Source of the DNA: Mycobacterium sp.
Lineage (GTDB): Bacteria > Actinomycetota > Actinomycetes > Mycobacteriales > Mycobacteriaceae
DNA: 52,407 nt
Reading direction: 5' to 3'
Assembly: GCA_031292665.1 (NCBI GenBank)
Contig: JARLGR010000209.1
Span: 1 to 52,407 of the forward strand
The notes under the pieces are model-generated. The model searched no databases. It was given only the letters and a program-made list of their open reading frames with translations, and was not told the DNA's origin. Position numbers and translations under genes: made by a program. Shown in pieces: positions 30,239 to 38,115 of this stretch (within the stretch, counting starts at the first letter, position 1; every line of letters starts with the position of its first letter).

Positions 30239-32383
30239 ATGCGCAAGCTGATCGGAAGCGCGCTGGTCAGTTTGGCGACCACGGCGGTTGCCGCGGCATT
30301 GCTGGGGCCTGCTGCGTCGGCGTCGCCGATCGGCGACGCGGAGGCGGCCATCATGGCCGCGTGGGAGAAAGCCGGTGGCGACGGTTCGCCGCTGGGCGCC
30401 CGCAAGGGTGACGTGTACCCCGTCGCAGATGGGTTCGCGCTGGACTTCGACGGCGGCAAGATGTTCTACACCAACGACACCGGCGCCAGGTTCGTGTACG
30501 GGCCGATCCTGGACAAGTACGAGTCGCTGGGTGGCCCGGCCGGCAGCGATCTGGGATTCCCCACGATCAACGAGGTGCCGGGCCTCGCGGGACCGGACAG
30601 CCGCGTGGCCACCTTCTCCGCCGGCGACAAGCCGGTGATCTTCTGGACGTCCACCCACGGCGCCTTCGTGGTGCGCGGCGCGATGAACGCCGCGTGGGAC
30701 AAACTCGGCAGCTCGGGCGGCGTTCTAAGCGCTCCGGTCGCGGACGAAACCTACGACGGTGAGGTCACCTCGCAGAAATTCAGCGGCGGCCAGGTGTCCT
30801 GGAACAGGCAGACGAAGGAGTTCGCCACCCAGCCGGCGACACTGGCCGACCAACTGAAGGGCTTGCAGGTACCGATCGATCCCACGGCGGCCATCAACAT
30901 GGCCTGGCGCGCGTCCGGCGGTCTCAACGGTCCGCTGGGCGCCAAGCAGGGCGGCCAGTACCCGATCGGCGGCGACGGAATCGCCCAGAACTTCGCGGGC
31001 GGGAAGGTCTTCTACAGCCCGGCCACCGGAGCCAACGCCGTCGAGAGCGACATTCTGGCCAAGTACGAGTCGCTGGGCGGACCGGTCGGCAGCGACCTCG
31101 GCTTCCCGGTGGCCAACGAGTCCGACGGCGGTGTCGGGTCCTCGAGTCGGATCTGTGCGTTCTCCGCGGCCGACAAGCCGGCGATCTTCTGGACTCCCGA
31201 CCACGGGGCGTTCGTCGTGCGCGGGGCCATCAAGGCGGCGTGGGACAAGCTGCGCGGTGCGTCCGGCAAGCTCGGCGCGCCGGTCGGCGATCAGGCCGTC
31301 GACGGTGACGTGGTCTCCCAGCAGTTCACCGGCGGCAAGATCGCGTGGAACCGGGCGAAGAACACGTTCAGCACCGAACCGGCCAATTTGGCGCCGCTGC
31401 TGTCCGGCCTGCAGGTGCCGGGGCAGAACCAGGCGAGCGGTGCGGCGATGCCGCACGGCAAGAAGCTCCCCTGGCACTGGTGGTGGTTGCTGGTCGCCAT
31501 CCCGGTGCTGGCGTTGATCGGGTTGTCGGCGTTGGTGGTGTCCCGCCGGCGTCGTCGCCGCGCCGGGCTCGAGGCGCCGTCGTACCAGCCCGAGAGCGCC
31601 CTGGACGCCGACTACGACGCCGCACCGGAGCGGCCCTGGGGGTACGACGAAACCGACGTCGCCGCAGAGCATTCGCTCGGGGCGGAACATCACCCGGATG
31701 ACGGGCCCGCGGCTCGCGTCAGCTGGCGGCGTGGGGGCACTGCGGGCGAGGCCGAGGAGTCGGACCACTTCGACGACGGGTTCGGCGCCGAAGACGAAAA
31801 CCCCGACGCGGTGGACACCGACTCCATACCCGTCGTCTCGGAGGCGGCTCTGACGGAGGCCGACTACGGCGAGGCCGGCTATGGCGAGGCCGGGTACTCC
31901 GAGGCCTACGTCGAAGGCGGCTACCCGGAGGACGACTATCTGGAGGCCGAGGTCGAGGGTTCCTACCCCGAAGCCGCGGACACCGGCTACCCGGAAGCCG
32001 AGTACGCGGTGGAGGGCACGGAGGAGTCCGAGGAGATGGGGTACGCCGCCCCCGGCCTCGTGACCCCTGAGGCCGCCGCTCCCGATGCCCAGGTGTCGGA
32101 ACCCGTCGTTCCCGCTGGCGGCGACTCCGAAGCCGAGCCGAGGGCCGGGCGGCACGCGGCCCCGGGCACCGCAGACTCGGCCCCGGACGAGACCCATCGC
32201 CCGACGATCCACCTGCCACTGGACGACCCGTACCAGGTCCCCGACGGCTACCCGATCAAGGCCAACGCCAGCTTCGGCCTGTACTACACGGCCGACAGCG
32301 CGCTGTACCACGACACGCTCGCCGAAATCTGGTTGTCCAGCGAGGAAGTCGCGCAGGCCAACGGCTTCATCAAGGCCGACTGA
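30239..32383 (+). CDS. LGFP-repeat envelope protein (Rv2721c homologue)
   Basis: A 714-residue exported protein. A signal peptide (MRKLIGSALVSLATTAVAAALLG... to about residue 30, ending ASA) leads to six LGFP repeats arranged as a duplicated block of three with a 182-residue period (e.g. KYESLGGP at 93 and 275). LGFP repeats bind the mycolyl-arabinogalactan layer in corynebacterial proteins. A membrane helix at about 412-436 and an RRRRRR stop-transfer signal place the rest in the cytoplasm. That part is an acidic, Tyr-Glu/Pro-rich region followed by a C-terminal 'sunset'-like domain (SFGLYYTADSALYHDTLAEI). CAGGAG precedes ATG 30239. Confidence 0.88.
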   Translation: MRKLIGSALVSLATTAVAAALLGPAASASPIGDAEAAIMAAWEKAGGDGSPLGARKGDVYPVADGFALDFDGGKMFYTNDTGARFVYGPILDKYESLGGPAGSDLGFPTINEVPGLAGPDSRVATFSAGDKPVIFWTSTHGAFVVRGAMNAAWDKLGSSGGVLSAPVADETYDGEVTSQKFSGGQVSWNRQTKEFATQPATLADQLKGLQVPIDPTAAINMAWRASGGLNGPLGAKQGGQYPIGGDGIAQNFAGGKVFYSPATGANAVESDILAKYESLGGPVGSDLGFPVANESDGGVGSSSRICAFSAADKPAIFWTPDHGAFVVRGAIKAAWDKLRGASGKLGAPVGDQAVDGDVVSQQFTGGKIAWNRAKNTFSTEPANLAPLLSGLQVPGQNQASGAAMPHGKKLPWHWWWLLVAIPVLALIGLSALVVSRRRRRRAGLEAPSYQPESALDADYDAAPERPWGYDETDVAAEHSLGAEHHPDDGPAARVSWRRGGTAGEAEESDHFDDGFGAEDENPDAVDTDSIPVVSEAALTEADYGEAGYGEAGYSEAYVEGGYPEDDYLEAEVEGSYPEAADTGYPEAEYAVEGTEESEEMGYAAPGLVTPEAAAPDAQVSEPVVPAGGDSEAEPRAGRHAAPGTADSAPDETHRPTIHLPLDDPYQVPDGYPIKANASFGLYYTADSALYHDTLAEIWLSSEEVAQANGFIKAD

Positions 32384-32407
32384 CGGCTCCGGCGCCCCAG
32401 TCGACGG

Positions 32408-33109
32408 CTATATCTTGCGAATCACCGTGACGACCTTGCCGAGCACGGTCGCCTCGTTGCCGGGTATCGGGTCGTACGCCGGGTTGTGCGGCATCAGCCA
32501 CACCTGACCGCCCGCGCGCCGGAAAGTCTTGACCGTGGCCTCGCCGTCGAGCATGGCCGCAACGATGTCGCCGTTGTCGGCGACGTTCTGCTGCCGCACG
32601 ACCACCCAGTCGCCGTCGCAGATCGCGGCCTCGACCATCGAGTCGCCGACCACCTTGAGCAAAAACAGCGTGCCCTCGCCGACGAGCTCGCGCGGCAGCG
32701 GGAAGACGTCTTCGACGGCTTCTTCGGCGAGGATCGGTCCGCCGGCCGCGATGCGCCCGAGCACCGGGACGAAGGTGGGTTCCGGCAGGGCGTCCGACCC
32801 GGTGACCTCAGTGACCGGCGTCGCCGCCGCGGCGTCGTCCGCGCCGCGGACGTCGACGGCCCGCGGGCGGTTCGGATCGCGGCGTAAGTAGCCCTTTCGC
32901 TCCAGGGTGCGCAGCTGGTGGGCCACCGAGGAGGTCGACGTCAGGCCGACGGCGTCGCCGATCTCCCGGATGCTCGGCGGGTAACCGCGGTTGGTGACCG
33001 ACGCGCGAATGACATTGAGAATGGTGCGTTGACGTTCGGTCAGCGATGAATCCAAGCGGTGCGACCGGCCGTCCGCGCCGGCGGATGAGGTGTCGTTGCT
33101 GTCGCTCAT
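32408..33109 (-). CDS. lexA: SOS repressor LexA
   Basis: Represses damage genes and cuts itself when RecA filaments form. The 233 residues comprise an N-terminal winged helix ([20 protein letters not shown] through [19 protein letters not shown]) and a C-terminal peptidase. The scissile bond is A122-G123 (RIAAGGP), and the catalytic pair is S157 (GDSMVEA) and K194 (ATVKTF). ATG 33109 is the leaderless-type start; further upstream in-frame codons extend into the operator region. It is autoregulated through the SOS box at 33142-33157 and divergent from chiZ. Confidence 0.96.
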   Translation of the reverse strand: MSDSNDTSSAGADGRSHRLDSSLTERQRTILNVIRASVTNRGYPPSIREIGDAVGLTSTSSVAHQLRTLERKGYLRRDPNRPRAVDVRGADDAAAATPVTEVTGSDALPEPTFVPVLGRIAAGGPILAEEAVEDVFPLPRELVGEGTLFLLKVVGDSMVEAAICDGDWVVVRQQNVADNGDIVAAMLDGEATVKTFRRAGGQVWLMPHNPAYDPIPGNEATVLGKVVTVIRKI

Positions 33110-33116
33110 GGCACTG

Positions 33117-33122
33117 AGGGTA
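33117..33122 (-). promoter_or_regulatory. lexA: -10 box of lexA (leaderless)
   Basis: TACCCT on the minus strand ends 7 nt before ATG 33109. The SOS box lies 20 nt further upstream, in -35 position, so LexA binding would block RNA polymerase. Confidence 0.55.
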
Positions 33123-33141
33123 GCCGCAGCGCGACCGAGAA

Positions 33142-33157
33142 TCAAACATGTGTTCGA
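33142..33157. promoter_or_regulatory. lexA: LexA (SOS) box of lexA
   Basis: TCAAACATGTGTTCGA; its reverse complement TCGAACACATGTTTGA keeps both half-sites with one mismatch. As I recall it, it is the same as the M. tuberculosis lexA box. Confidence 0.9.
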
Positions 33158-33266
33158 CTGGCGTGTCGCGGCCGGGATAACGCGGTCAGCCAGGCGAATA
33201 ACAAAGGTGTAACTCTTCGGTGGACAGGGTACTTCTGCTCCATGGCAGCGGTGACGACCGCCGGGC

Positions 33267-33289
33267 TTGTCGGTGGTGTGGTCTAGCGT
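33267..33289 (+). promoter_or_regulatory. chiZ: LexA-independent damage promoter (RecA-NDp type) of chiZ
   Basis: TTGTCGGTG (33267-33275), 8 nt, then TAGCGT (33284-33289). This is the same architecture as the recA promoter at 17671-17693. The expected start is near 33296, upstream of the SOS-box cluster. Confidence 0.65.
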
Positions 33290-33308
33290 TTTGCTCGTCC
33301 GACACGCT

Positions 33309-33364
33309 TCGCTCAAATGTTCGGGTATCGAACACACGAGCGATATAGTCGAACACCTGAGCGA
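33309..33364. promoter_or_regulatory. chiZ: Cluster of three half-degenerate SOS boxes before chiZ
   Basis: Boxes at 33309-33324 (TCGCTC-AAAT-GTTCGG), 33328-33343 (TCGAAC-ACAC-GAGCGA) and 33349-33364 (TCGAAC-ACCT-GAGCGA). Each has one good half-site and one altered to GAGCGA (or its complement TCGCTC). Centres are 19 and 21 nt apart. TATAGT (33344-33349), a -10 candidate, lies between the last two. Multiple SOS boxes between lexA and Rv2719c are known in M. tuberculosis. Confidence 0.65.
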
Positions 33365-33390
33365 CACTTAGTTTGACCGGAGGGACGCAG

Positions 33391-33897
33391 ATGACAATCA
33401 TCCACACACTCTCGCCGCGCACCGGCAGCGTTCGTCGCCCGGTCAACGGACCGGTAATCGGGCCCCGGCATCGAGCGGGGTACGGCCCGGAGGGGTTGTC
33501 CCGGTTGCGGCGGCCCGGCCCGTCGCGGCCGCCGATCGCGCCACCGCGCTATTACGGCACCGGCGGCACCATGTCCGTTGCGCCTCACCGCAGGCGGCCC
33601 GTGACGCTGGCGACCACCGTGGGTCTGGCCGTCGTGGCCGGGCTGATCACGCTGTGGCTCGGTCTCGTCGCGAACATCGGGCAGGCGCTCAACGGTGACA
33701 CCGCGGGATCCGCGGCTCGCGTACCCGACCGTCTCGCCGTCGTGCGCGTCGAGGGCGGGGAGTCCCTTGAGGACGTCGCCCACCGGGTGGCGCCGGACGC
33801 GCCGGCCCGCCGGGTGGCCGAGCGCATCCGCGAGCTCAACGACCTGAATTCGCCCGCGCTGGCGGCGGGTCAAACCCTGATCGCGCCGGTCGGCTGA
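33391..33897 (+). CDS. chiZ: LysM-domain cell-division inhibitor ChiZ (Rv2719c homologue)
   Basis: The 168-residue membrane protein has a disordered Arg/Pro/Gly-rich cytoplasmic N terminus, one membrane helix at about residues 71-92 ([22 protein letters not shown]), and an exterior LysM peptidoglycan-binding domain ([19 protein letters not shown] to [10 protein letters not shown]). M. tuberculosis ChiZ is induced by DNA damage, interacts with FtsI/FtsQ and delays division; a cell-wall hydrolase activity has been reported. GGAGGG precedes ATG 33391 by 6 nt. Transcription is set by a RecA-NDp promoter and clustered SOS boxes. Confidence 0.9.
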   Translation: MTIIHTLSPRTGSVRRPVNGPVIGPRHRAGYGPEGLSRLRRPGPSRPPIAPPRYYGTGGTMSVAPHRRRPVTLATTVGLAVVAGLITLWLGLVANIGQALNGDTAGSAARVPDRLAVVRVEGGESLEDVAHRVAPDAPARRVAERIRELNDLNSPALAAGQTLIAPVG

Positions 33898-33967
33898 CCG
33901 CGCCGCCGTGCAGCGCGGAAACCGCTTTGGAGTGCGGCTGTGTTGGCCCGGTATCGGAGCGCACAGG

Positions 33968-33973
33968 TACGCT
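33968..33973 (+). promoter_or_regulatory. nrdR: Candidate -10 box of nrdR
   Basis: TACGCT, about 45 nt before ATG 34018, leaves room for the GAAGGAG ribosome-binding site. No -35 is evident. Confidence 0.35.
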
Positions 33974-34017
33974 CGAGTTCTGCGGGGCCCGGTTGTCAGC
34001 ACGGCGAAGGAGCGGTC

Positions 34018-34482
34018 ATGCATTGTCCGTTCTGCCGTCATCCCGATTCCCGGGTGATCGATTCGCGCGAAACCGATGAAGGCCAGGCGATTCGGCGCCG
34101 ACGGGCGTGCCCCGAGTGCGGACGACGTTTCACCACCGTGGAAACTGCCGTTCTGGCCGTCGTCAAGCGCAGTGGTGTCACCGAGCCCTTCAGCAGGGAA
34201 AAAGTGATCAGTGGGGTCCGCCGGGCATGCCAGGGCCGCCAGGTGGACGACGACGCGCTGAATTTGCTTGCCCAGCAAGTGGAGGACACCGTGCGTGCTG
34301 CGGGCTCGCCCGAGGTCCCCAGCCACGAGGTCGGCCTGGCGATCCTGGGGCCGTTGCGCGAGTTGGACGAGGTCGCCTATCTGCGATTCGCGTCGGTATA
34401 CCGCTCCTTTTCGTCCGCGGAAGATTTCGAGCGCGAGATCCAGGCGCTGCGCGAACATCGCGACGTGTCGACGCCCGGCTAG
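34018..34482 (+). CDS. nrdR: Transcriptional repressor NrdR
   Basis: An ATP/dATP-sensing repressor of ribonucleotide reductase genes. The 154 residues comprise a zinc ribbon with C3, C6, C31 and C34 (HCPFC ... CPECGRRF) and an ATP-cone domain ([24 protein letters not shown]). GAAGGAG precedes ATG 34018. Its TAG stop codon forms the first three bases of the next gene's -10 box. Confidence 0.96.
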   Translation: MHCPFCRHPDSRVIDSRETDEGQAIRRRRACPECGRRFTTVETAVLAVVKRSGVTEPFSREKVISGVRRACQGRQVDDDALNLLAQQVEDTVRAAGSPEVPSHEVGLAILGPLRELDEVAYLRFASVYRSFSSAEDFEREIQALREHRDVSTPG

Positions 34483-34485
34483 GCT
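34480..34485 (+). promoter_or_regulatory. -10 box of the nitrobindin gene (leaderless)
   Basis: TAGGCT starts with the nrdR stop codon TAG and ends 6 nt before ATG 34492. Confidence 0.5.
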
Positions 34486-34491
34486 TCTGGC

Positions 34492-34977
34492 ATGCCCGCC
34501 GATTTGCACCCAGACCTCGGGGCGCTGGCCCCACTGCTGGGAACCTGGACCGGTCGGGGAGCGGGCAAGTACCCGACGATCGAGCCGTTCGACTATCTCG
34601 AGGAAGTGGTGTTCTCCCACGTCGGCAAGCCGTTTCTGGCCTACGGGCAGAAGACCAGGGCGGCAGCCGACGGCGCACCACTGCACGCCGAGACGGGCTA
34701 TCTCCGCGTGCCGCAACCGGGTCACGTCGAGTTGGTCCTGGCCCACCCGAGCGGTATCACCGAAATCGAGGTGGGCACCTATTCGGTCACCGGTGACCGC
34801 ATCGAAATGGAATTGTCCACCACGGCGATCGGGCTTGCCCCGACCGCCAAAGAGGTGACCGCGCTTAGCCGTTCGTTTCGTATCGACGGCGACGAGCTGT
34901 CGTATTCGGTGCAGATGGAGGCGGTCGGGCAGCCGCTACAGGACCACCTGGCCGCGGTGCTGCGCCGCCGGCCCTGA
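34492..34977 (+). CDS. Nitrobindin-type heme-binding beta-barrel (Rv2717c homologue)
   Basis: The 161-residue FABP-like barrel has the nitrobindin motif GTWTGRGAGKYPTIEPFDYLEE at its start and a C-terminal heme-ligand region around QPLQDHLAAVLRRR, where the His of HLAAVL would be the axial ligand. Nitrobindins bind ferric heme and react with peroxynitrite or NO; that function is inferred from the family. Leaderless-type ATG. Convergent with the hydrolase gene, 11 nt apart. Confidence 0.88.
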   Translation: MPADLHPDLGALAPLLGTWTGRGAGKYPTIEPFDYLEEVVFSHVGKPFLAYGQKTRAAADGAPLHAETGYLRVPQPGHVELVLAHPSGITEIEVGTYSVTGDRIEMELSTTAIGLAPTAKEVTALSRSFRIDGDELSYSVQMEAVGQPLQDHLAAVLRRRP

Positions 34978-34988
34978 CTCAGGGCGAA

Positions 34989-36020
34989 TCAGGTCGCGCT
35001 GCGCTCGTCGGAACCCATCGCGTTCAGCACGGCGACGCGGGTGGGTGCCGGACCGCTGACGGTCTTCTCGCCGCCGCCGGTGCGCAGCAGCTCGCGGAGG
35101 GCGGCCTGGTTGTATTCGCCCGGCTCGGTGGTGTCGATGAAGCGCTGGACGACGTCGATGAACCGGGCCGGGTCGTCGTGGAACGGGAAGTGTCCGGAGC
35201 CTTCGAAGATCTCGAGACGAGAGCCGGGCATCGCCGCATGCGCCATCCACGCATGCCGGACCGGGACGACAGCATCCTTGGTGCCCCAGACGATCTGCAC
35301 CGGGATGGCCTCGGTCAAATAGCACCGGTCCAGCATGGTGACGATCTGCCCGCGCCAGTCCACCACCGCCCGCAGGGTCCGGCTGAATGCCGCCGAGGCC
35401 GTCGGTTCCGGCAGATCATCCAGGATCCGCAGCACGTTCGGCAGGTCGCGGCCCAGCCCGGTGCTGCCCAGCATCGTGCCCAGCACCCGCCCGAAGATCT
35501 GAACCGCCGGCAGCACCAGGGGCAAACGCAACAAGGCGAGGGCCTCGCTGCCCAGCGGCAACGACGCCCACCGCAACACCACATTGACGTCCTTGGTGAC
35601 CCCGCCGGCGCCGACCAGGATCAGCCGCTCGACCAAATGCGGGAACTGGTAGGCGAATTGCATGGCGACCCCGCCGCCGAGCGAGTGACCGATAATCGTC
35701 ACGCGCTCGATGTCGAGCACGCTGAGCAGGTCACGCATCCCGTTCGCGTACGCGGCGACCGAGTAGTCGGCGCGCGGCTTGTCGGACTGCCCGTGGCCCA
35801 AGAGGTCCGGGGCGATGACCGTGAACCGCTGGGCGAGCTTGGCCTGCACGGCATTCCAGGTGGTGGAGTTGTCGCCGATGCCGTGGATCAACAGGATCGC
35901 CGGCCCGGAACCGGCGATTCGGTAGGCCCGCTTGTACCCGTGGATGGTGCGGAACTCCAACCTGGGCGTGGTCACCTCGCGCACCGGGCGGAGATTGCCG
36001 TTGCGCTTCCGCTCGGTCAT
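34989..36020 (-). CDS. Alpha/beta-fold hydrolase (Rv2715 homologue)
   Basis: The 343-residue protein has the full catalytic layout: oxyanion region LLIHGIGDNSTTW, nucleophile elbow GHSLGGG, acid in VWGTKDAVVP and histidine in FEGSGHFPF. C-C hydrolases of aromatic or steroid meta-cleavage products look similar, but the substrate is unknown. ATG 36020 (MTERKRNGNLRPV) matches the M. tuberculosis N terminus; ATG 36071 would add 17 residues. It follows the PAC2 gene on the same strand. Confidence 0.88.
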   Translation of the reverse strand: MTERKRNGNLRPVREVTTPRLEFRTIHGYKRAYRIAGSGPAILLIHGIGDNSTTWNAVQAKLAQRFTVIAPDLLGHGQSDKPRADYSVAAYANGMRDLLSVLDIERVTIIGHSLGGGVAMQFAYQFPHLVERLILVGAGGVTKDVNVVLRWASLPLGSEALALLRLPLVLPAVQIFGRVLGTMLGSTGLGRDLPNVLRILDDLPEPTASAAFSRTLRAVVDWRGQIVTMLDRCYLTEAIPVQIVWGTKDAVVPVRHAWMAHAAMPGSRLEIFEGSGHFPFHDDPARFIDVVQRFIDTTEPGEYNQAALRELLRTGGGEKTVSGPAPTRVAVLNAMGSDERSAT

Positions 36021-36080
36021 CTCGCCAACCCCCTTGTTGTCGGGCCGGCTATGGCCGGTGGAAGAACTCACGCAAGAAAT

Positions 36081-37055
36081 TCACGCCTGGTCGTCGTCGT
36101 CGAACTTCTTCTCCGCCTGCTGGGCCAAGAATCGTTCGAACTCTGCGCCAAGCTCGTCGCCGCTAGGCAGATCCTCGTCGCGAGTTAGTAACGACCTGTT
36201 CTCCTGAGCGTCGATGAAGGCATCGTACTGGCGCTCAAGAGCGGCCACCACTTGAGCGACTTCTGCGCTCGCCTGGACCTGTTCGTCGATCCGGGCGCGA
36301 ATCTCCGCGGCGGCTTCGGACAGCGCCGACAGCGGTAGCTCCAGCGATCCCGTCTTGGCCACCTGCTCCAGCAGCGTCTGGGCGGCGGCGGGGTAGTCGG
36401 TCTGAGTCAAATAGTGCGGGACGTGCACGGTGAACCCGACGACCTCGTGGCCGTGCTGGGCCATGCGGAATTCGAGCAGGTTGGACGCGCTGCCGGGAAC
36501 CTGGATCTCCGAGATCCATGGCGTGAAGTCGGCGATCAGCTCCGGGTTGTTGGAATGCGCCGTCATCGTGATCGGACGCGTATGCGGGACCGCCATCGGG
36601 ACCGTGCCGAGCCCAATGGTCTGGCGCACCCCGAGCCGCTCGGACAGCAGGCGGACCGCGGTGATGAACCGCTCCCACTTGAGGTCCGGTTCCAGCCCGG
36701 CCAGCAGCAGGAACGGGGTGCCGACGCTGTCGCGCAGCGCGTACAGGCTCAGTTCGGGATCGTCGTAGTGGGTGAAGTGGTCGGTCTTGAACGTCATCAA
36801 CGGCCGGCGCGAGCGGTAATCCAGCAATTCGTCGATGGCGAAGGACGCGACCAGCTCGGCATCCAGGACGCCTTTCAGGTGGGCGGCGGCCAGGCGGATC
36901 GCATGGCCGGCGTCGGAGAAGCCCTGCAAGGCGTGTACTAACACCGGTCCGCGACCGTCCGACGCTGACAACTGGGGCGCCGGCAACTCGAGCTCGTACA
37001 TGCCCGGCTGCCCGGGCTGGTAGTAGTCGTCGTCCGGGCCTTGATGGTGCGCCAT
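36081..37055 (-). CDS. PAC2-family protein (Rv2714 homologue)
   Basis: A 324-residue cytosolic protein of the PAC2 (proteasome assembly chaperone-like) family, the same length as Rv2714. The family signature GFSDAGHAIRLAAAHL follows an N-terminal Tyr-rich stretch. The last ~80 residues are a charged coiled coil (EIRARIDEQVQASAEVAQVV). AGAGGAAG precedes the ATG. Actinobacterial PAC2 proteins may relate to the mycobacterial proteasome, but no partner can be read here. Confidence 0.87.
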   Translation of the reverse strand: MAHHQGPDDDYYQPGQPGMYELELPAPQLSASDGRGPVLVHALQGFSDAGHAIRLAAAHLKGVLDAELVASFAIDELLDYRSRRPLMTFKTDHFTHYDDPELSLYALRDSVGTPFLLLAGLEPDLKWERFITAVRLLSERLGVRQTIGLGTVPMAVPHTRPITMTAHSNNPELIADFTPWISEIQVPGSASNLLEFRMAQHGHEVVGFTVHVPHYLTQTDYPAAAQTLLEQVAKTGSLELPLSALSEAAAEIRARIDEQVQASAEVAQVVAALERQYDAFIDAQENRSLLTRDEDLPSGDELGAEFERFLAQQAEKKFDDDDQA

Positions 37056-37233
37056 CGGGATTGCTTCCTCTCGGGGGTCTGTCTAGGATGTCCTCCCAAG
37101 TGTCTCCCAAATGAGCGGGCACCAGTGAATCAACAGCGAACTGAAGTCCGCTTTCATGGTGAAACGCGATCGCCGTCGCCCGTAATCCGTACGGACGGAT
37201 CCCCGCCGCGGCCCGACGGCCGTCAGCACAACC

Positions 37234-37250
37234 GCGCCCGCTGCGGGCGC
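37234..37250. other. Compact GC-rich hairpin upstream of the protease gene
   Basis: GCGCCCGC and GCGGGCGC are separated by a single T, so the outer 7 bp pair over a 3-nt loop. It lies between the divergent PAC2 and protease genes, about 47 nt before the protease start. A 10-bp palindrome TCCGTACGGA is at 37186-37195. Either could be regulatory; neither is recognised. Confidence 0.35.
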
Positions 37251-37296
37251 CGTCAAGCGCGCTCGAGTCGATGCGGTCAGGCATGATAGGACCACG

Positions 37297-38115
37297 ATGC
37301 GCGTACCGATGGTAGTGCTGTGCCCGGTGGTCGGCCTGGCGACGTTGCTGACGTCGTGCGTCCGGCCCGCGGATCATGCGTCGGTCCCGAGCGTGACCTC
37401 GCCGCGCACTAGCGGACCTGTGCAGCAGCTCTGCCAGCCGCAGCAGGGGTCTGTCGGGGGGCCGGTGGACCCGGACCTGCGAGTCGGCGCGATCTTCTTG
37501 GATGACGCCACCTATCACGTGTGCACGGGCGCTGTGGTGCACTCGTTCGGCGGGAACCTGGTGCTGACCGCCGCCCACTGCCTGGCCGGAGCCTCCAAAA
37601 TCGCGTTCGTTCCCGGTTTCACCGGCAATGCCCAACCCACCGACGTGTGGATGGCGGACGCGGTCTACCTCGACCCGCGATGGGTCGCCGGCAAGGATCC
37701 GCACGCCGACTACGCGATTGCCCGGGTCAGCAGCCTGGCGGGCGGTTCGGTCGAATCGCGCACCGGCTTAGCGTTGACGCTGGGCACCGCGCCGCCACCG
37801 GGCAGCTTCGTCACTGTGATGGGCTATCCGTCCGGCGTGGGCGGCTCGCCGATCGGCTGCCAGGCCATGACCTCGCTGACCGACAGCGGTTACCCCTCGT
37901 TGAGGTGCGAGGGGCTGGTCGGCGGCACCAGCGGCGCGCCGTGGGTCAGCGGTACGACGGTCACCGGATTGATCGGCGGCCTCGAGGGCGGTGGCTGCGC
38001 CGAAAACGTCTCGTTTTCTGCGCCGTTCGACGAACACGTCGCAGAGCTGCTTGAGCGCGCCAACACCGGCGGTCCCGGCGACACCGTGCCAAAGGACGTC
38101 CCAAACCTCTGTTAG
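37297..38115 (+). CDS. Trypsin-like serine protease, probable lipoprotein
   Basis: The 272-residue S1-family protein has a lipoprotein signal: hydrophobic segment then LLTSC, giving a lipidated Cys at about residue 21. The catalytic triad is H94 (LTAAHC), D138 (ADYAIARV) and S212 (GGTSGAPW). Paired cysteines elsewhere suit an exported fold. AGGA precedes ATG 37297. There is no counterpart at this place in M. tuberculosis. Its stop overlaps the sthA stop in TTAG. Target proteins are unknown. Confidence 0.85.
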   Translation: MRVPMVVLCPVVGLATLLTSCVRPADHASVPSVTSPRTSGPVQQLCQPQQGSVGGPVDPDLRVGAIFLDDATYHVCTGAVVHSFGGNLVLTAAHCLAGASKIAFVPGFTGNAQPTDVWMADAVYLDPRWVAGKDPHADYAIARVSSLAGGSVESRTGLALTLGTAPPPGSFVTVMGYPSGVGGSPIGCQAMTSLTDSGYPSLRCEGLVGGTSGAPWVSGTTVTGLIGGLEGGGCAENVSFSAPFDEHVAELLERANTGGPGDTVPKDVPNLC

